Shown here piece by piece: positions 32,567-41,539 of a DNA stretch of 64,000 nt. The position numbers and the translations under genes are program-made. The stretch's first letter is position 1, and every line of letters starts with the position of its first letter. The stretch is from positions 1 through 64,000 of the forward strand of contig NZ_PGLR01000027.1 of NCBI RefSeq assembly GCF_002803095.1. Reading direction: 5' to 3'. This DNA comes from Pseudomonas sp. ZH-FAD. Its GTDB lineage: Bacteria > Pseudomonadota > Gammaproteobacteria > Pseudomonadales > Pseudomonadaceae. The notes beneath the pieces were generated by a model. The model was not told where the DNA came from, did no database searches, and saw nothing but the letters and a program-made list of their open reading frames with translations.

Positions 32567-34372
32567 ATGCCTGACTACAAGGCCCCCTTGCGTGACATTC
32601 GTTTCGTTCGTGACGAGCTGCTGGGCTATGAAGCGCACTACCAGAGCCTGCCTGGCTGCCAGGACGCCACTCCGGACATGGTCGACGCCATCCTCGAAGA
32701 AGGCGCCAAGTTCTGCGAGCAGGTGCTGTCGCCACTGAACCGTGTGGGTGACACCGAGGGCTGCACCTGGAGCGAATCCGGCGTGAAGACCCCGACCGGC
32801 TTCAAAGAGGCTTATCAGCAGTTCGTCGAAGGCGGCTGGCCGAGCCTGGCGCATGACGTCGAGCACGGCGGCCAGGGTCTGCCGGAATCCCTCGGTCTGG
32901 CCATCAGCGAGATGGTCGGCTCGGCCAACTGGTCCTGGGGTATGTACCCGGGCCTGAGCCATGGTGCGATGAACACCATCGGTGCTCACGGTACCGACGA
33001 GCAGAAGCACACCTACCTGACCAAGCTGGTTTCCGGCGAGTGGACCGGCACCATGTGCCTGACCGAGCCGCATTGCGGCACCGACCTGGGCATGCTGCGC
33101 ACCAAGGCCGAACCGCAGGCCGACGGCAGCTACAAGGTTTCCGGCACCAAGATCTTCATTTCCGCTGGTGAGCACGACATGGCCGACAACATCGTCCATA
33201 TCGTTCTGGCCCGCCTGCCCGATGCACCGGCTGGTACCAAAGGTATCTCGCTGTTCATCGTGCCGAAGTTCCTGCCCAATGCCGAAGGCGGCGTAGGCGA
33301 GCGCAACGCCGTTTCCTGTGGCTCCATCGAGCACAAGATGGGCATCCACGGTAACGCCACCTGCGTGATGAACTTCGATGGCGCCACCGGCTACCTGATC
33401 GGCCCGGCCAACAAAGGCCTGAACTGCATGTTCACCTTCATGAACACCGCTCGTCTGGGGACCGCGCTGCAAGGCCTGGCCCACGCCGAAGTCGGCTTCC
33501 AGGGTGGCATCAAGTACGCTCGCGAGCGTCTGCAGATGCGTTCGCTGACCGGCCCGAAAGCACCGGAAAAAGCCGCTGACCCGATCATCGTGCATCCGGA
33601 CGTACGCCGCATGCTGCTGACCATGAAGGCGTTCGCCGAAGGCAACCGCGCTATGGTCTACTTCACCGCCAAGCAGGTGGATATCGTTCAGCACAGCCAG
33701 AACGAAGAAGAGAAGAAAGCCGCCGACGAACTGCTGGCCTTCCTGACTCCGATCGCCAAGGCCTTCATGACCGAAGTGGGCTTCGAAGCCGCTTCCCACG
33801 GCATGCAGATCTACGGTGGCCACGGCTTCATCAGCGAGTGGGGCATGGAGCAGAACCTGCGCGACTGCCGCATCTCCATGATGTATGAAGGCACCACCGG
33901 CGTTCAGGCGCTGGACCTGCTGGGCCGCAAGGTGCTGATGACTCAGGGCGGCGCCCTGAAGAACTTCACCAAGATCGTGCACAAGTTCTGCCAGGCCAAC
34001 GAAGGCAACGACTCCGTCAAGGAATTCGTCGAGCCTCTGGCCAAGCTGAACAAGGAGTGGGGCGACATCACCATGAAGATCGGCATGGCCGCGATGAAAG
34101 ATCGCGAGGAAGTCGGTGCTGCCTCCGTGGACTACCTGATGTACTCCGGCTACGCCTGCCTGGCCTACTTCTGGGCCGACATGGCGCGTCTGGCTGCCGA
34201 GAAGCTGGCTGCCGGTACTGATGACGAGGCCTTCTACAAGGCCAAGCTGCAGACCGCGCGCTTCTACTTCGCACGTATCCTGCCGCGCACCCGCGCGCAC
34301 GTCGAAGCCATGCTGTCCGGCGCCAACAACCTGATGGAGATGGATGAAGAGCATTTCGCGCTCGGCTTCTAA
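32567..34372 (+). CDS. Acyl-CoA dehydrogenase, FadE1-like
   Basis: A 601-residue acyl-CoA dehydrogenase of the long FadE-type with C-terminal extension (AidB/C-terminal domains). Characteristic text includes TMCLTEPHCGTDLGMLRTKAE, SGTKIFISAGEHDM, CSIEHKMGIHGNATCVMNFD-type flavin and substrate residues, and GHGFISEWGMEQNLRDCRIS with the catalytic region near YEGTTGVQALDLLG. It carries out the first step of beta-oxidation. Its order after bioD matches, as I recall, PA0506 of P. aeruginosa. The ATG at 32567 fits the homologous start MPDYKAPLRD shared with the paralogue downstream. A PsrA-type operator precedes it. Confidence 0.88.
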   Translation: MPDYKAPLRDIRFVRDELLGYEAHYQSLPGCQDATPDMVDAILEEGAKFCEQVLSPLNRVGDTEGCTWSESGVKTPTGFKEAYQQFVEGGWPSLAHDVEHGGQGLPESLGLAISEMVGSANWSWGMYPGLSHGAMNTIGAHGTDEQKHTYLTKLVSGEWTGTMCLTEPHCGTDLGMLRTKAEPQADGSYKVSGTKIFISAGEHDMADNIVHIVLARLPDAPAGTKGISLFIVPKFLPNAEGGVGERNAVSCGSIEHKMGIHGNATCVMNFDGATGYLIGPANKGLNCMFTFMNTARLGTALQGLAHAEVGFQGGIKYARERLQMRSLTGPKAPEKAADPIIVHPDVRRMLLTMKAFAEGNRAMVYFTAKQVDIVQHSQNEEEKKAADELLAFLTPIAKAFMTEVGFEAASHGMQIYGGHGFISEWGMEQNLRDCRISMMYEGTTGVQALDLLGRKVLMTQGGALKNFTKIVHKFCQANEGNDSVKEFVEPLAKLNKEWGDITMKIGMAAMKDREEVGAASVDYLMYSGYACLAYFWADMARLAAEKLAAGTDDEAFYKAKLQTARFYFARILPRTRAHVEAMLSGANNLMEMDEEHFALGF

Positions 34373-34486
34373 GTCCTGATCGGTTGAACCGCAACGCCGC
34401 CCCAAGGGCGGCGTTGTCGTTTTTGCGCCGGGTACTGAAGGGAATGTCGCATCCTGTCGCTGTTTTCAACAGGCGAAGCAGGCAGA

Positions 34487-35806
34487 ATGCCTTCATCTCT
34501 CGCCCAGGATGTCAGCGTGATCCGTCCGGCCAATTTGCGCCTCAGTCACTTCTTCTCCTCGCTGCCTTTGCTGGCCGGTGGGATCGTGGCTGCTCTGCTG
34601 CCAGTGCTGAGCGAGTTCTTCATTTCCCTGTTCAATGTATTGCCGACGCTGCTGTTGTTGCTCGGCGGTGCGTTCTGTCTGGTCTATGGCCGTCAGCGCG
34701 AGGTGTTTCTGCTGCTGGCGCTGTATGTCGGCTACTTCCTGCTGGATATCCAGGTCGATCACTTCCGTGACAATGGCCAGATACGCGACGATGCGGCCCT
34801 GGTCTTCCATCTGATCTGCCTGTTGCTACCGCTGCTCTACGCCCTCTACGGCTGCTGGGAGGAGCGCTCGCACCTGGCGCAGGACATGTTCGCTCGCGCC
34901 CTGGTGCTGCTGGCGGTCAGCGCGGTGGCCTTTGGTCTGGCGCGCCGTTATCCACAGGGCATCGCCGACTGGCTGGCGCAGATTCACTGGCCATCGCTGC
35001 ACGGCGCCTGGATGAACCTGGCGCAACTGGTATATCTGGCGTTCCTGCTCGCTTTCATCGCTCTGTCAGTGCAGTACCTGCGCAAGCCCAGGCCGCTGCA
35101 TGCAGCGCAATTGGTGGGGCTGTGCGGTCTGCTGTGGATGTTGCCGCAGGTATTCATCCTGGCCAACGCGTTGCAGGTGATGATCAGCATGGTGATGCTC
35201 ATGCTGGTGGCTGCCGTGGCGCACGAGGCCTACCAGATGGCCTTCCGTGACGAGCTCACCGGGCTGCCTGGGCGGCGTGCGCTCAACGAGCGCCTGCAGC
35301 GCCTGGGGCGCGATTATGTGATCGCCATGGTCGACGTCGATCACTTCAAGAAATTCAACGATACCCACGGCCATGATGTCGGTGATCAGGTGTTGCGCCT
35401 GGTCGCCGGTCAGCTGCGCAAGGTTGGCGGTGGCGGCAAGGCCTACCGCTATGGCGGTGAGGAGTTCACCTTGCTGTTTCCCGGCAAGAGCGTGGAGCAA
35501 TGTATGCCGCACATCGAGGCAGTGCGCCTGGCCATCGAGCAGTACCGCATGCAACTGCGCGACCCGCAAAGCCGCCCGCGTGATGACCGTGAAGGCAAGC
35601 AGCGTCGGGCCGGCAAGGCCGCCAGCGAGGTGTCGGTGACCGTGAGTATGGGCGTTGCCGAGCGTCAGGCCGAGCAACGCACTCCACAGGAAGTGATCAA
35701 GGAGGCGGACAAGGCGCTGTACAGCGCCAAGGCCGCCGGGCGCAATTGCATCCGTAGCGCTGGCCAGCGTCGCGGGGCTGTGAAGCTGGCCTCCGGGCGC
35801 GAATAG
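34487..35806 (+). CDS. Membrane-bound diguanylate cyclase without an I-site
   Basis: A 439-residue protein with six or more N-terminal membrane helices (residues ~25-245) and a C-terminal GGDEF domain. The domain begins RDELTGLPGRRALNERL, carries the metal aspartate in MVDVDHFKKFNDTHGHDVGD and the intact catalytic loop YRYGGEEFTLLF (GGEEF at 323-327). The RxxD inhibitory site expected five residues before GGEEF is absent (VGGGGKAYRY there), so the product may not feed back. A charged insert of about 20 residues (DPQSRPRDDREGKQRRAGK) lies later. It sits between the two acyl-CoA dehydrogenase genes. Confidence 0.88.
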   Translation: MPSSLAQDVSVIRPANLRLSHFFSSLPLLAGGIVAALLPVLSEFFISLFNVLPTLLLLLGGAFCLVYGRQREVFLLLALYVGYFLLDIQVDHFRDNGQIRDDAALVFHLICLLLPLLYALYGCWEERSHLAQDMFARALVLLAVSAVAFGLARRYPQGIADWLAQIHWPSLHGAWMNLAQLVYLAFLLAFIALSVQYLRKPRPLHAAQLVGLCGLLWMLPQVFILANALQVMISMVMLMLVAAVAHEAYQMAFRDELTGLPGRRALNERLQRLGRDYVIAMVDVDHFKKFNDTHGHDVGDQVLRLVAGQLRKVGGGGKAYRYGGEEFTLLFPGKSVEQCMPHIEAVRLAIEQYRMQLRDPQSRPRDDREGKQRRAGKAASEVSVTVSMGVAERQAEQRTPQEVIKEADKALYSAKAAGRNCIRSAGQRRGAVKLASGRE

Positions 35807-35970
35807 CTGCACTGGCAGACGAGCGGTCAGCAGGGATTTTCCTTGCCCTCAGTCAATCAGATAGTTAGTGACCCGATGTGAATTGCTGGTCATAACAAGA
35901 CCCTATGTGTCTATAAAGTTGTTCAAGTAAACTCGGCCCTCTCACGTAAGTCCGTTTTCGAGGATGTGTC

Positions 35971-37749
35971 ATGGCCGATTACAAAGCCCCCCTGCGCGAC
36001 ATGCGCTTCGTGCTCAATGAAGTATTCGAAGTCTCCAAGCTCTGGGCCGAGCTGCCGGCCCTGGCCGAGGTAGTCGATGCCGATACCGCCAGTGCCATCC
36101 TGGAAGAAGCTGGCAAAGTCACCGCGGGCAGCATCGCCCCGCTGAATCGCAGCGGTGATGAGGAAGGCTGCTCCTGGGACAACGGCGCGGTGAAAACCCC
36201 GGCCGGTTTCCCCGAGGCCTACCAGACCTACGCCGAAGGCGGCTGGGTCGGTGTCGGCGGATCGCCGGAGTTCGGCGGCATGGGCATGCCCAAGGTGATC
36301 GGCGCGCAGGTCGAGGAGATGGTCAACTCGGCCAACCTGTCCTTCGGCCTGTACCCGATGCTGACCGCCGGCGCCTGCCTGTCGATCCTCAACCACGCCA
36401 GCGAAGAGCTGAAGGCGCAGTACCTGCCGAACATGTACGCCGGCGTCTGGGCCGGTTCCATGTGCCTGACCGAACCGCATGCCGGCACCGACCTGGGCAT
36501 CATTCGCACCAAGGCCGAGCCCCAGGCCGACGGCAGCTACAAGATCAGCGGTACCAAGATCTTCATCACCGGTGGCGAGCACGACCTGACCGAGAACATC
36601 ATCCACCTGGTGCTGGCCAAGCTGCCGGACGCGCCGGCGGGCCCGAAAGGCATTTCGCTGTTCATCGTGCCCAAGGTCATGGTCAACGCCGACGGCTCGC
36701 TGGGCGAGAAGAACGCCCTGGGCTGCGGCTCCATCGAGCACAAGATGGGCATCAAGGCCTCGGCCACCTGCGTGATGAACTTCGACGGCGCCACCGGCTA
36801 CCTGGTCGGCGAGGTGAACAAGGGCCTCAACGCCATGTTCACCATGATGAACTACGAGCGCCTGGGCGTTGGCATCCAGGGCCTGGCCCTGGGCGAACGC
36901 AGCTATCAGAGCGCCATCGAATACGCCCGCGAGCGCATCCAGAGCCGCGCACCGACCGGCCCGGTGGCCAAGGACAAGGCCGCCGACCCGATCATCGTGC
37001 ACCCGGACGTGCGCCGCATGCTGCTGACCATGAAGGCGCTGAACGAGGGCGGTCGCGCCTTCTCCAGCTACGTCGCCATGCAGCTCGATACCGCCAAGTA
37101 CAGCGAGGACAAGGACACCGCCAAGCGCGCCGACGAGCTGGTGGCGCTGCTGACCCCGGTGGCCAAGGCCTTCCTCACCGACATGGCGCTGGAGACCACC
37201 GTGCACGGCCAGCAGATCTTCGGCGGCCACGGCTTCATCCGCGAGTGGGGCCAGGAGCAGCTGGTGCGCGACTGCCGCATCACCCAGATCTACGAAGGCA
37301 CCAACGGCATCCAGTCGCTGGACCTGATGGGGCGCAAGATCGTCGGCAGCGGCGGCAGCTTCTACAAGCACCTGGCCGACGAGATCAAAGCCTTCGTCGC
37401 TTCGGCCGATGCCAGCCTCGTCGAGTTCACCAAGCCGCTGGCGGCTGCCGTGCAGAACCTGGATGAGCTGACCGCCTGGGTACTGGACCGTGCCAAGGGC
37501 AACCCCAACGAGATCGGTGCGGCCTCGGTGGAATACCTGCACGTGTTCGGCTACACCGCCTATGCCTATATGTGGGCACTGATGGCCAGGGCCGCGCTGG
37601 GCAAGGAAGGGCAGGACGAGTTCTACGCCAGCAAGCTGGGTACCGCGCGCTTCTACTTCGCCCGCCTGCTGCCGCGCATTCACTCGCTGAGTGCGTCGGT
37701 CAAGGCGGGGAGCGAGTCGCTGTATCTGCTCGACGCCGCGCAGTTCTAA
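35971..37749 (+). CDS. Acyl-CoA dehydrogenase, FadE2-like
   Basis: A 592-residue paralogue of the FadE1-like enzyme at 32567 with the same start (MADYKAPLRDMRF). Shared motifs are MCLTEPHAGTDLGIIRTKAE, SGTKIFITGGEHDLTEN, CSIEHKMGIKASATCVMNF-type core and GHGFIREWGQEQLVRDCRI then QIYEGTNGIQSLDLMG. It matches in position, as I recall, PA0508. The two P. aeruginosa paralogues are reported to favour different chain lengths; which applies here is not visible. An AT-rich promoter zone with TATAAAG lies about 60 bp upstream. I found no PsrA palindrome there. Confidence 0.88.
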   Translation: MADYKAPLRDMRFVLNEVFEVSKLWAELPALAEVVDADTASAILEEAGKVTAGSIAPLNRSGDEEGCSWDNGAVKTPAGFPEAYQTYAEGGWVGVGGSPEFGGMGMPKVIGAQVEEMVNSANLSFGLYPMLTAGACLSILNHASEELKAQYLPNMYAGVWAGSMCLTEPHAGTDLGIIRTKAEPQADGSYKISGTKIFITGGEHDLTENIIHLVLAKLPDAPAGPKGISLFIVPKVMVNADGSLGEKNALGCGSIEHKMGIKASATCVMNFDGATGYLVGEVNKGLNAMFTMMNYERLGVGIQGLALGERSYQSAIEYARERIQSRAPTGPVAKDKAADPIIVHPDVRRMLLTMKALNEGGRAFSSYVAMQLDTAKYSEDKDTAKRADELVALLTPVAKAFLTDMALETTVHGQQIFGGHGFIREWGQEQLVRDCRITQIYEGTNGIQSLDLMGRKIVGSGGSFYKHLADEIKAFVASADASLVEFTKPLAAAVQNLDELTAWVLDRAKGNPNEIGAASVEYLHVFGYTAYAYMWALMARAALGKEGQDEFYASKLGTARFYFARLLPRIHSLSASVKAGSESLYLLDAAQF

Positions 37750-38035
37750 GCGCCCCGGCACCACCCGAAAGCCCCGGCCCCAGTGCCGGGGCTTTTGCAT
37801 TCCAGACTTCTGCAAGGATGCCTGTGTGTTTGGTGCTGTGCATTTGAGGTCGAGCGCGCTCTGCTCCCCTCTCCCATTTACGCCTAGTGGAGAGGGGCTG
37901 GGGGAGAGGGCCGAAAACGCCACAAGTCTGCTCGTCGAACGCAGCCCGCCCTAACGAGGGGCGAGGGAGCTGGTCCCGCCCGACCGCCGCTTAAGGCCCC
38001 GGTGCGCGCGGCGCACCCTACATGGCGGGTTTTGC
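37750..38035. repeat. Intergenic block with repeat families D and B
   Basis: After fadE2, a hairpin CCCCGGC-N...-GCCGGGGCTTTT (about 37779-37797) probably ends transcription. CTCCCCTCTCCC and GGGAGAGGG arms at 37864-37910 form a family D element, also found at 62235-62272. A family B copy lies at 38001-38021, only 15 bp before the Pho box of ppk2. No gene is seen in this stretch. Confidence 0.7.
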
Positions 38036-38069
38036 CGGTCATGCCGCTGTCATTGCTGCTCGCTAGCCT
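38036..38069 (+). promoter_or_regulatory. Pho box and -10 of ppk2
   Basis: CGGTCAT-GCCG-CTGTCAT (38036-38053) matches the two 7-bp PhoB half-sites CTGTCAT at 13 of 14 positions with the correct 4-bp gap. Ten bases later comes TAGCCT (38064-38069), a suitable -10. The same geometry occurs before the phytate receptor gene (55399-55432). Confidence 0.75.
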
Positions 38070-38110
38070 GGGGCGACCCAGCCGGGCAATCCAGTCAGCG
38101 AGGAGCCGCC

Positions 38111-39043
38111 ATGACCGATCAGATGCACAGTTCGTTACAGGCCTACGAGCAGTTGCTGCAGGCCGAATTCCAGGACAGCCTCGACGAGGAACTGGAAATG
38201 GAGCTGGACGATGCGCGCATGGATGGCCTGATCGCCCGCGCCGAAGGCGGCGTTCCGCTACAACCGGGCGATCTGTCGCGGCGCACCTACTTCTCCGAGC
38301 TGCTGCGTCTGCAAGGCGAGTTGGTCAAGCTGCAGGACTGGGTGGTGCACAACCACCTCAAGGTGGTGGTGCTGTTCGAGGGCCGCGACGCCGCCGGCAA
38401 GGGCGGGGTGATCAAGCGCGTCACCCAGCGCCTCAACCCGCGTATCTGCCGGGTCGCGGCGTTGCCGGCACCCAACGACCGCGAACGCACCCAGTGGTAC
38501 TTCCAGCGCTACGTGCCGCATCTGCCGGCCGCCGGGGAAATGGTCCTGTTCGACCGCAGCTGGTACAACCGCGCGGGCGTCGAGAAGGTCATGGGCTTTT
38601 GCAGCGATGCCGAGTACGAGGAGTTCTTCCGCTCGGTGCCGGAGTTCGAACGCATGCTGGTGCGCTCCGGCATCCTGCTGATCAAGTACTGGTTCTCCAT
38701 CACCGACAACGAGCAGAACCGCCGCTTCCTGGCGCGCATTCACGATCCGCTCAAGCAGTGGAAACTGAGCCCGATGGACCTGGAGTCGCGGCGACGCTGG
38801 GAGGCCTACACCCAGGCCAAGGAAGTGATGCTCGAGCGCACCCATATCCCCGAGGCGCCCTGGTGGGTGGTGGAGGCCGACGACAAGAAGCGCGCGCGGC
38901 TCAACTGCATCGCCCACCTGCTCAGCCAGATTCCCTACCAGACGGTGCCGCGGGCACAGGTGCAACTGCCGGCGCGGGTCTACAACCCGGACTATCTGCG
39001 CATGCCGGTACCGGACAGCATGCTGGTGCCGTCGCGCTACTAG
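38111..39043 (+). CDS. ppk2: Polyphosphate kinase 2
   Basis: A 310-residue class I PPK2 domain enzyme. Walker A is FEGRDAAGKGGVIKR (residues 91-99 core), the lid and Walker B regions are RTQWYFQRYVPHLP and MVLFDRSWYNRAGVEKVMGF, and SPMDLESRRRWEAYTQAKE is also typical. PPK2 uses polyphosphate to phosphorylate nucleoside diphosphates, or the reverse. An acidic N-terminal extension of about 50 residues precedes the domain. The gene has its own Pho box and faces a phosphate uptake cluster. Confidence 0.93.
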   Translation: MTDQMHSSLQAYEQLLQAEFQDSLDEELEMELDDARMDGLIARAEGGVPLQPGDLSRRTYFSELLRLQGELVKLQDWVVHNHLKVVVLFEGRDAAGKGGVIKRVTQRLNPRICRVAALPAPNDRERTQWYFQRYVPHLPAAGEMVLFDRSWYNRAGVEKVMGFCSDAEYEEFFRSVPEFERMLVRSGILLIKYWFSITDNEQNRRFLARIHDPLKQWKLSPMDLESRRRWEAYTQAKEVMLERTHIPEAPWWVVEADDKKRARLNCIAHLLSQIPYQTVPRAQVQLPARVYNPDYLRMPVPDSMLVPSRY

Positions 39044-39118
39044 CCTCCGCGGCCATGGGTGAAGGTCGCGCTGCGCGTGCTGCTGTCCAGGCAGCCACGC
39101 GCTGCCCTGGGGGGGCGC

Positions 39119-40060
39119 TCAGGGCGTCTTGCTCAGGGCCTCCAGGCTGCTGCGGTAGCTGTCGCGGGCCAGCGGCATATAGCCGGTGAAGTGAATCCAG
39201 CCGGGCAGGCCGTCCAGGTAGTGGCGCAGGAAGCTGTCCAGCAGCGGCTTGTCCGCCAGGCTGCGCTGGCTGACGTAGAGAAACAGCGGCCGGGTCAGCG
39301 GCTGGTAGCGGTTCTGCGCGACCGTCTCCAGGGTAGGGAAGACCGCGCCGTTGCCGGCGTCGACGGCCACCAGCTTCAGCTCGTCCCAGTGCCGGTGGTA
39401 GGCGCCGATACCGAAGAAGCCCAGGGCATTCGGCTCCGCGGCGATGGACTTGGCGAGAAACTCCTCGTCCTCGCTGGCCTGGTAATCCTGCCGGCTGCTG
39501 TGCGTGGTGCCGACGATGGCCTGGGTGAAGACGTCGTAGGTGCCGGAGTCCTGGCCGCGGCCGAACAGCACGATGGGCTCATCCGGCCAGTCCGGACGCA
39601 GGTCGCGCCAGCTGCTGAGCTTCTTCTCGGCAGTCGGCGACCAGAGCTTCTTCAGCTCCTCGACGCTGATGGTATCGACCCAGGTATTGGCCGGATTGAC
39701 CACCACGGCGATGGCGTCCATGGCCAGCGGCACGACGCGAAAGTCGATGCTGTTGGCCTGACACTGGGCCAGTTCTTCGGTATTGATTTCCCGCGAGGCG
39801 TTGCTGATGTCGGTCTCGCCGGCGCAGAAGCGGCGAAAGCCGGCCGCGGTGCCGGAGAAGTCCACGGCGATACGGCTGCCCCCGGCCGTGCGCTCAAAAC
39901 GTCGCGCCGCCTCGCGGGTCAACGGAAACACCGTGCTGGAGCCGTCGATACGCAGGTCGGCCGCGGCCGAAGTCACCGGTGGCACCTCGTCGCAGGCGCT
40001 GAGCAGGCTGACGGCGAGGCCGCCGAGCAGGGTCTTGGCGAGAGAGAGTCGGGTCGTCAT
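39119..40060 (-). CDS. PstS-like phosphate-binding lipoprotein
   Basis: A 313-residue substrate-binding protein with a lipoprotein signal: AVSLLSACDEVPP places the lipobox cysteine near residue 23. The PstS-type phosphate pocket is indicated by IDGSSTVFPLTREAAR, FSGTAAGFRRFCAGETDISNASR and RGQDSGTYDVFTQAIVG. It is the last gene of a leftward cluster after the Na/Pi symporter and the coiled-coil protein. No PstCAB permease is here, so it may deliver phosphate in trans, sense it, or act with the symporter; that part is inference. Confidence 0.82.
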   Translation of the reverse strand: MTTRLSLAKTLLGGLAVSLLSACDEVPPVTSAAADLRIDGSSTVFPLTREAARRFERTAGGSRIAVDFSGTAAGFRRFCAGETDISNASREINTEELAQCQANSIDFRVVPLAMDAIAVVVNPANTWVDTISVEELKKLWSPTAEKKLSSWRDLRPDWPDEPIVLFGRGQDSGTYDVFTQAIVGTTHSSRQDYQASEDEEFLAKSIAAEPNALGFFGIGAYHRHWDELKLVAVDAGNGAVFPTLETVAQNRYQPLTRPLFLYVSQRSLADKPLLDSFLRHYLDGLPGWIHFTGYMPLARDSYRSSLEALSKTP

Positions 40061-40064
40061 GGGA

Positions 40065-40292
40065 TCACGCCTTGGGCTTGCGCCATTCCTGTTTCAGCGA
40101 ATTCCAGAACAGCTGCAGGCTGCTGAGCTTGGTGTCGACGGCGTCGATATAGTCGTCGAGGTGCTCGATCTGCTGGTGCTGGGCCTGCTCCTGCGCCTCC
40201 ATCCCGGCCAGTTGCGTCTCCAGCTCGTTGAGGGTTTCGCGCAGCTCGTGGATGCGCTGCTGAGTTTCGTGGCGACTCTGTTCGCGTCTCAT
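40065..40292 (-). CDS. Small coiled-coil protein
   Basis: A 75-residue hydrophilic protein that is one long predicted coiled coil (RIHELRETLNELETQLAGME and QQIEHLDDYIDAVDTKL), with no membrane segment. Four bases separate its stop from the lipoprotein start. It lies between the Na/Pi symporter and the PstS-like gene and is probably part of the same operon. It may be an accessory or assembly subunit; no family is recognised. Confidence 0.6.
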   Translation of the reverse strand: MRREQSRHETQQRIHELRETLNELETQLAGMEAQEQAQHQQIEHLDDYIDAVDTKLSSLQLFWNSLKQEWRKPKA

Positions 40293-40311
40293 GGCAACTC
40301 CTTGGCAGGGC

Positions 40312-41472
40312 TCAGATCTGGCTAGCGCCGATCAGCAGCAGGGGCAGGGCGAAGAACACGCCGGCGATATAGGCAGCCACGTAGAGCTTGCTGCGCTGCG
40401 CCAGCGTGGCCAGGCCCTCGGCGATCATCGGCGGCACGCCACGCAGGAAGGGCAGGGCGTAGATGATGAGAATGCCCAGCAGGTTGAACAGCAGGTGCAC
40501 CAGGGCGATCTGCATGGCCACCTCCGCGGTCGGCCCGGTGATCGCGGTGGCAGCCAGCAGCGCGGTGACGCAGGTGCCGATATTGGTGCCGAGGGTGAAG
40601 GGATAGACCTGCTTGAGGCTGAACACGCCGCTACCGGCCAGCGGCACGATCAGCGCCGTGGTGGTCGAGGACGACTGCACCAGCACGGTGATCACGCTGC
40701 CCGAGGCAATGCCGGAGAGCGGGCCGCGGCCGACGCTGGCATGCATGATGTCCTTGGCACGGCCGACCATCACCTTGCGCAGGACCTTGCCGATGGCCGT
40801 GACCACGAACAGGATCATCGCCACGCCGATCAGGATCAGCGCGACGCCGCTCCACACGGCGCCGGGCAGCCAGCTGACGCTGCCCGCAAGCAGGTCGGAG
40901 GCCGGCGATAGCAGGGTCTTCATGAAGTTGACGCTCTTCATGTCGACGCTGGCATCGCTGACCAGCAGGCCGGCGAGCGATTCGGACAGGCGCTGCAAGG
41001 GCTGGAACAGCAGCTCCAGCGGCAGCAGGATGGCCACCGCAGTGATGTTGAAGGCGTCGTGCACCGTGGCTGCCGAGAAGGCACGGCGGAACTCCTCGCC
41101 GCTGCGAATATGGCCGAGGCTGACGATGGTGCTGGTCAGCGAGGTGCCGATATTGGCGCCCATGATCAGCGGAATGGCGATGGGAATCGGCAAGCCGCCG
41201 GCGACCATGCCGACGATGATCGAGGTCACCGTGCTGGAACTCTGGATCAGTGCCGTGGCCACCAAGCCGATCATCAGGCCGACCAGCGGGTTGGTGGCGA
41301 AGGCGAACAGTTCGCGGGCGTTGTTGCCGGTGGCGGCCTTGAAGCCGTCGCCGATGGCGCCAACGCCGGCCAGCAGCAGGTAGATCAGCGCCACCACCAG
41401 CAACCAGGACAGCCACTGGCGCGTGGCCGGCAGCGAGGGTTCGACGGTCAAGGCATCGGCATTGGCGGTCAT
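40312..41472 (-). CDS. Sodium/phosphate symporter (NptA/PNaS family)
   Basis: A 386-residue inner membrane protein with about nine helices. Both inverted repeats hold the family signature: ALIQSSSTVTSIIVGMVAG and VLVQSSSTTTALIVPLAG (QSSS motifs), with GANIGTSLTSTIVSLG and LGTNIGTCVTALLAA. It should take up phosphate with sodium. The PhoU-like C-terminal domain of longer relatives is absent. It heads a three-gene leftward operon (symporter, coiled coil, PstS-like lipoprotein). I saw no full Pho box before it. Confidence 0.85.
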   Translation of the reverse strand: MTANADALTVEPSLPATRQWLSWLLVVALIYLLLAGVGAIGDGFKAATGNNARELFAFATNPLVGLMIGLVATALIQSSSTVTSIIVGMVAGGLPIPIAIPLIMGANIGTSLTSTIVSLGHIRSGEEFRRAFSAATVHDAFNITAVAILLPLELLFQPLQRLSESLAGLLVSDASVDMKSVNFMKTLLSPASDLLAGSVSWLPGAVWSGVALILIGVAMILFVVTAIGKVLRKVMVGRAKDIMHASVGRGPLSGIASGSVITVLVQSSSTTTALIVPLAGSGVFSLKQVYPFTLGTNIGTCVTALLAATAITGPTAEVAMQIALVHLLFNLLGILIIYALPFLRGVPPMIAEGLATLAQRSKLYVAAYIAGVFFALPLLLIGASQI

Positions 41473-41539
41473 CAGCCATTCTCCCTAGTGGCAGCAATGG
41501 CTCGATGCTGGCGGCGCGGGGTTAAGTTTTGATGACCGC

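Noticed and set aside
35880..35970. Possible PsrA site before fadE2 (GTTCAAGTAAAC)
   Set aside because: The arms are in the reverse arrangement and do not match GAAAC-N-GTTTC.
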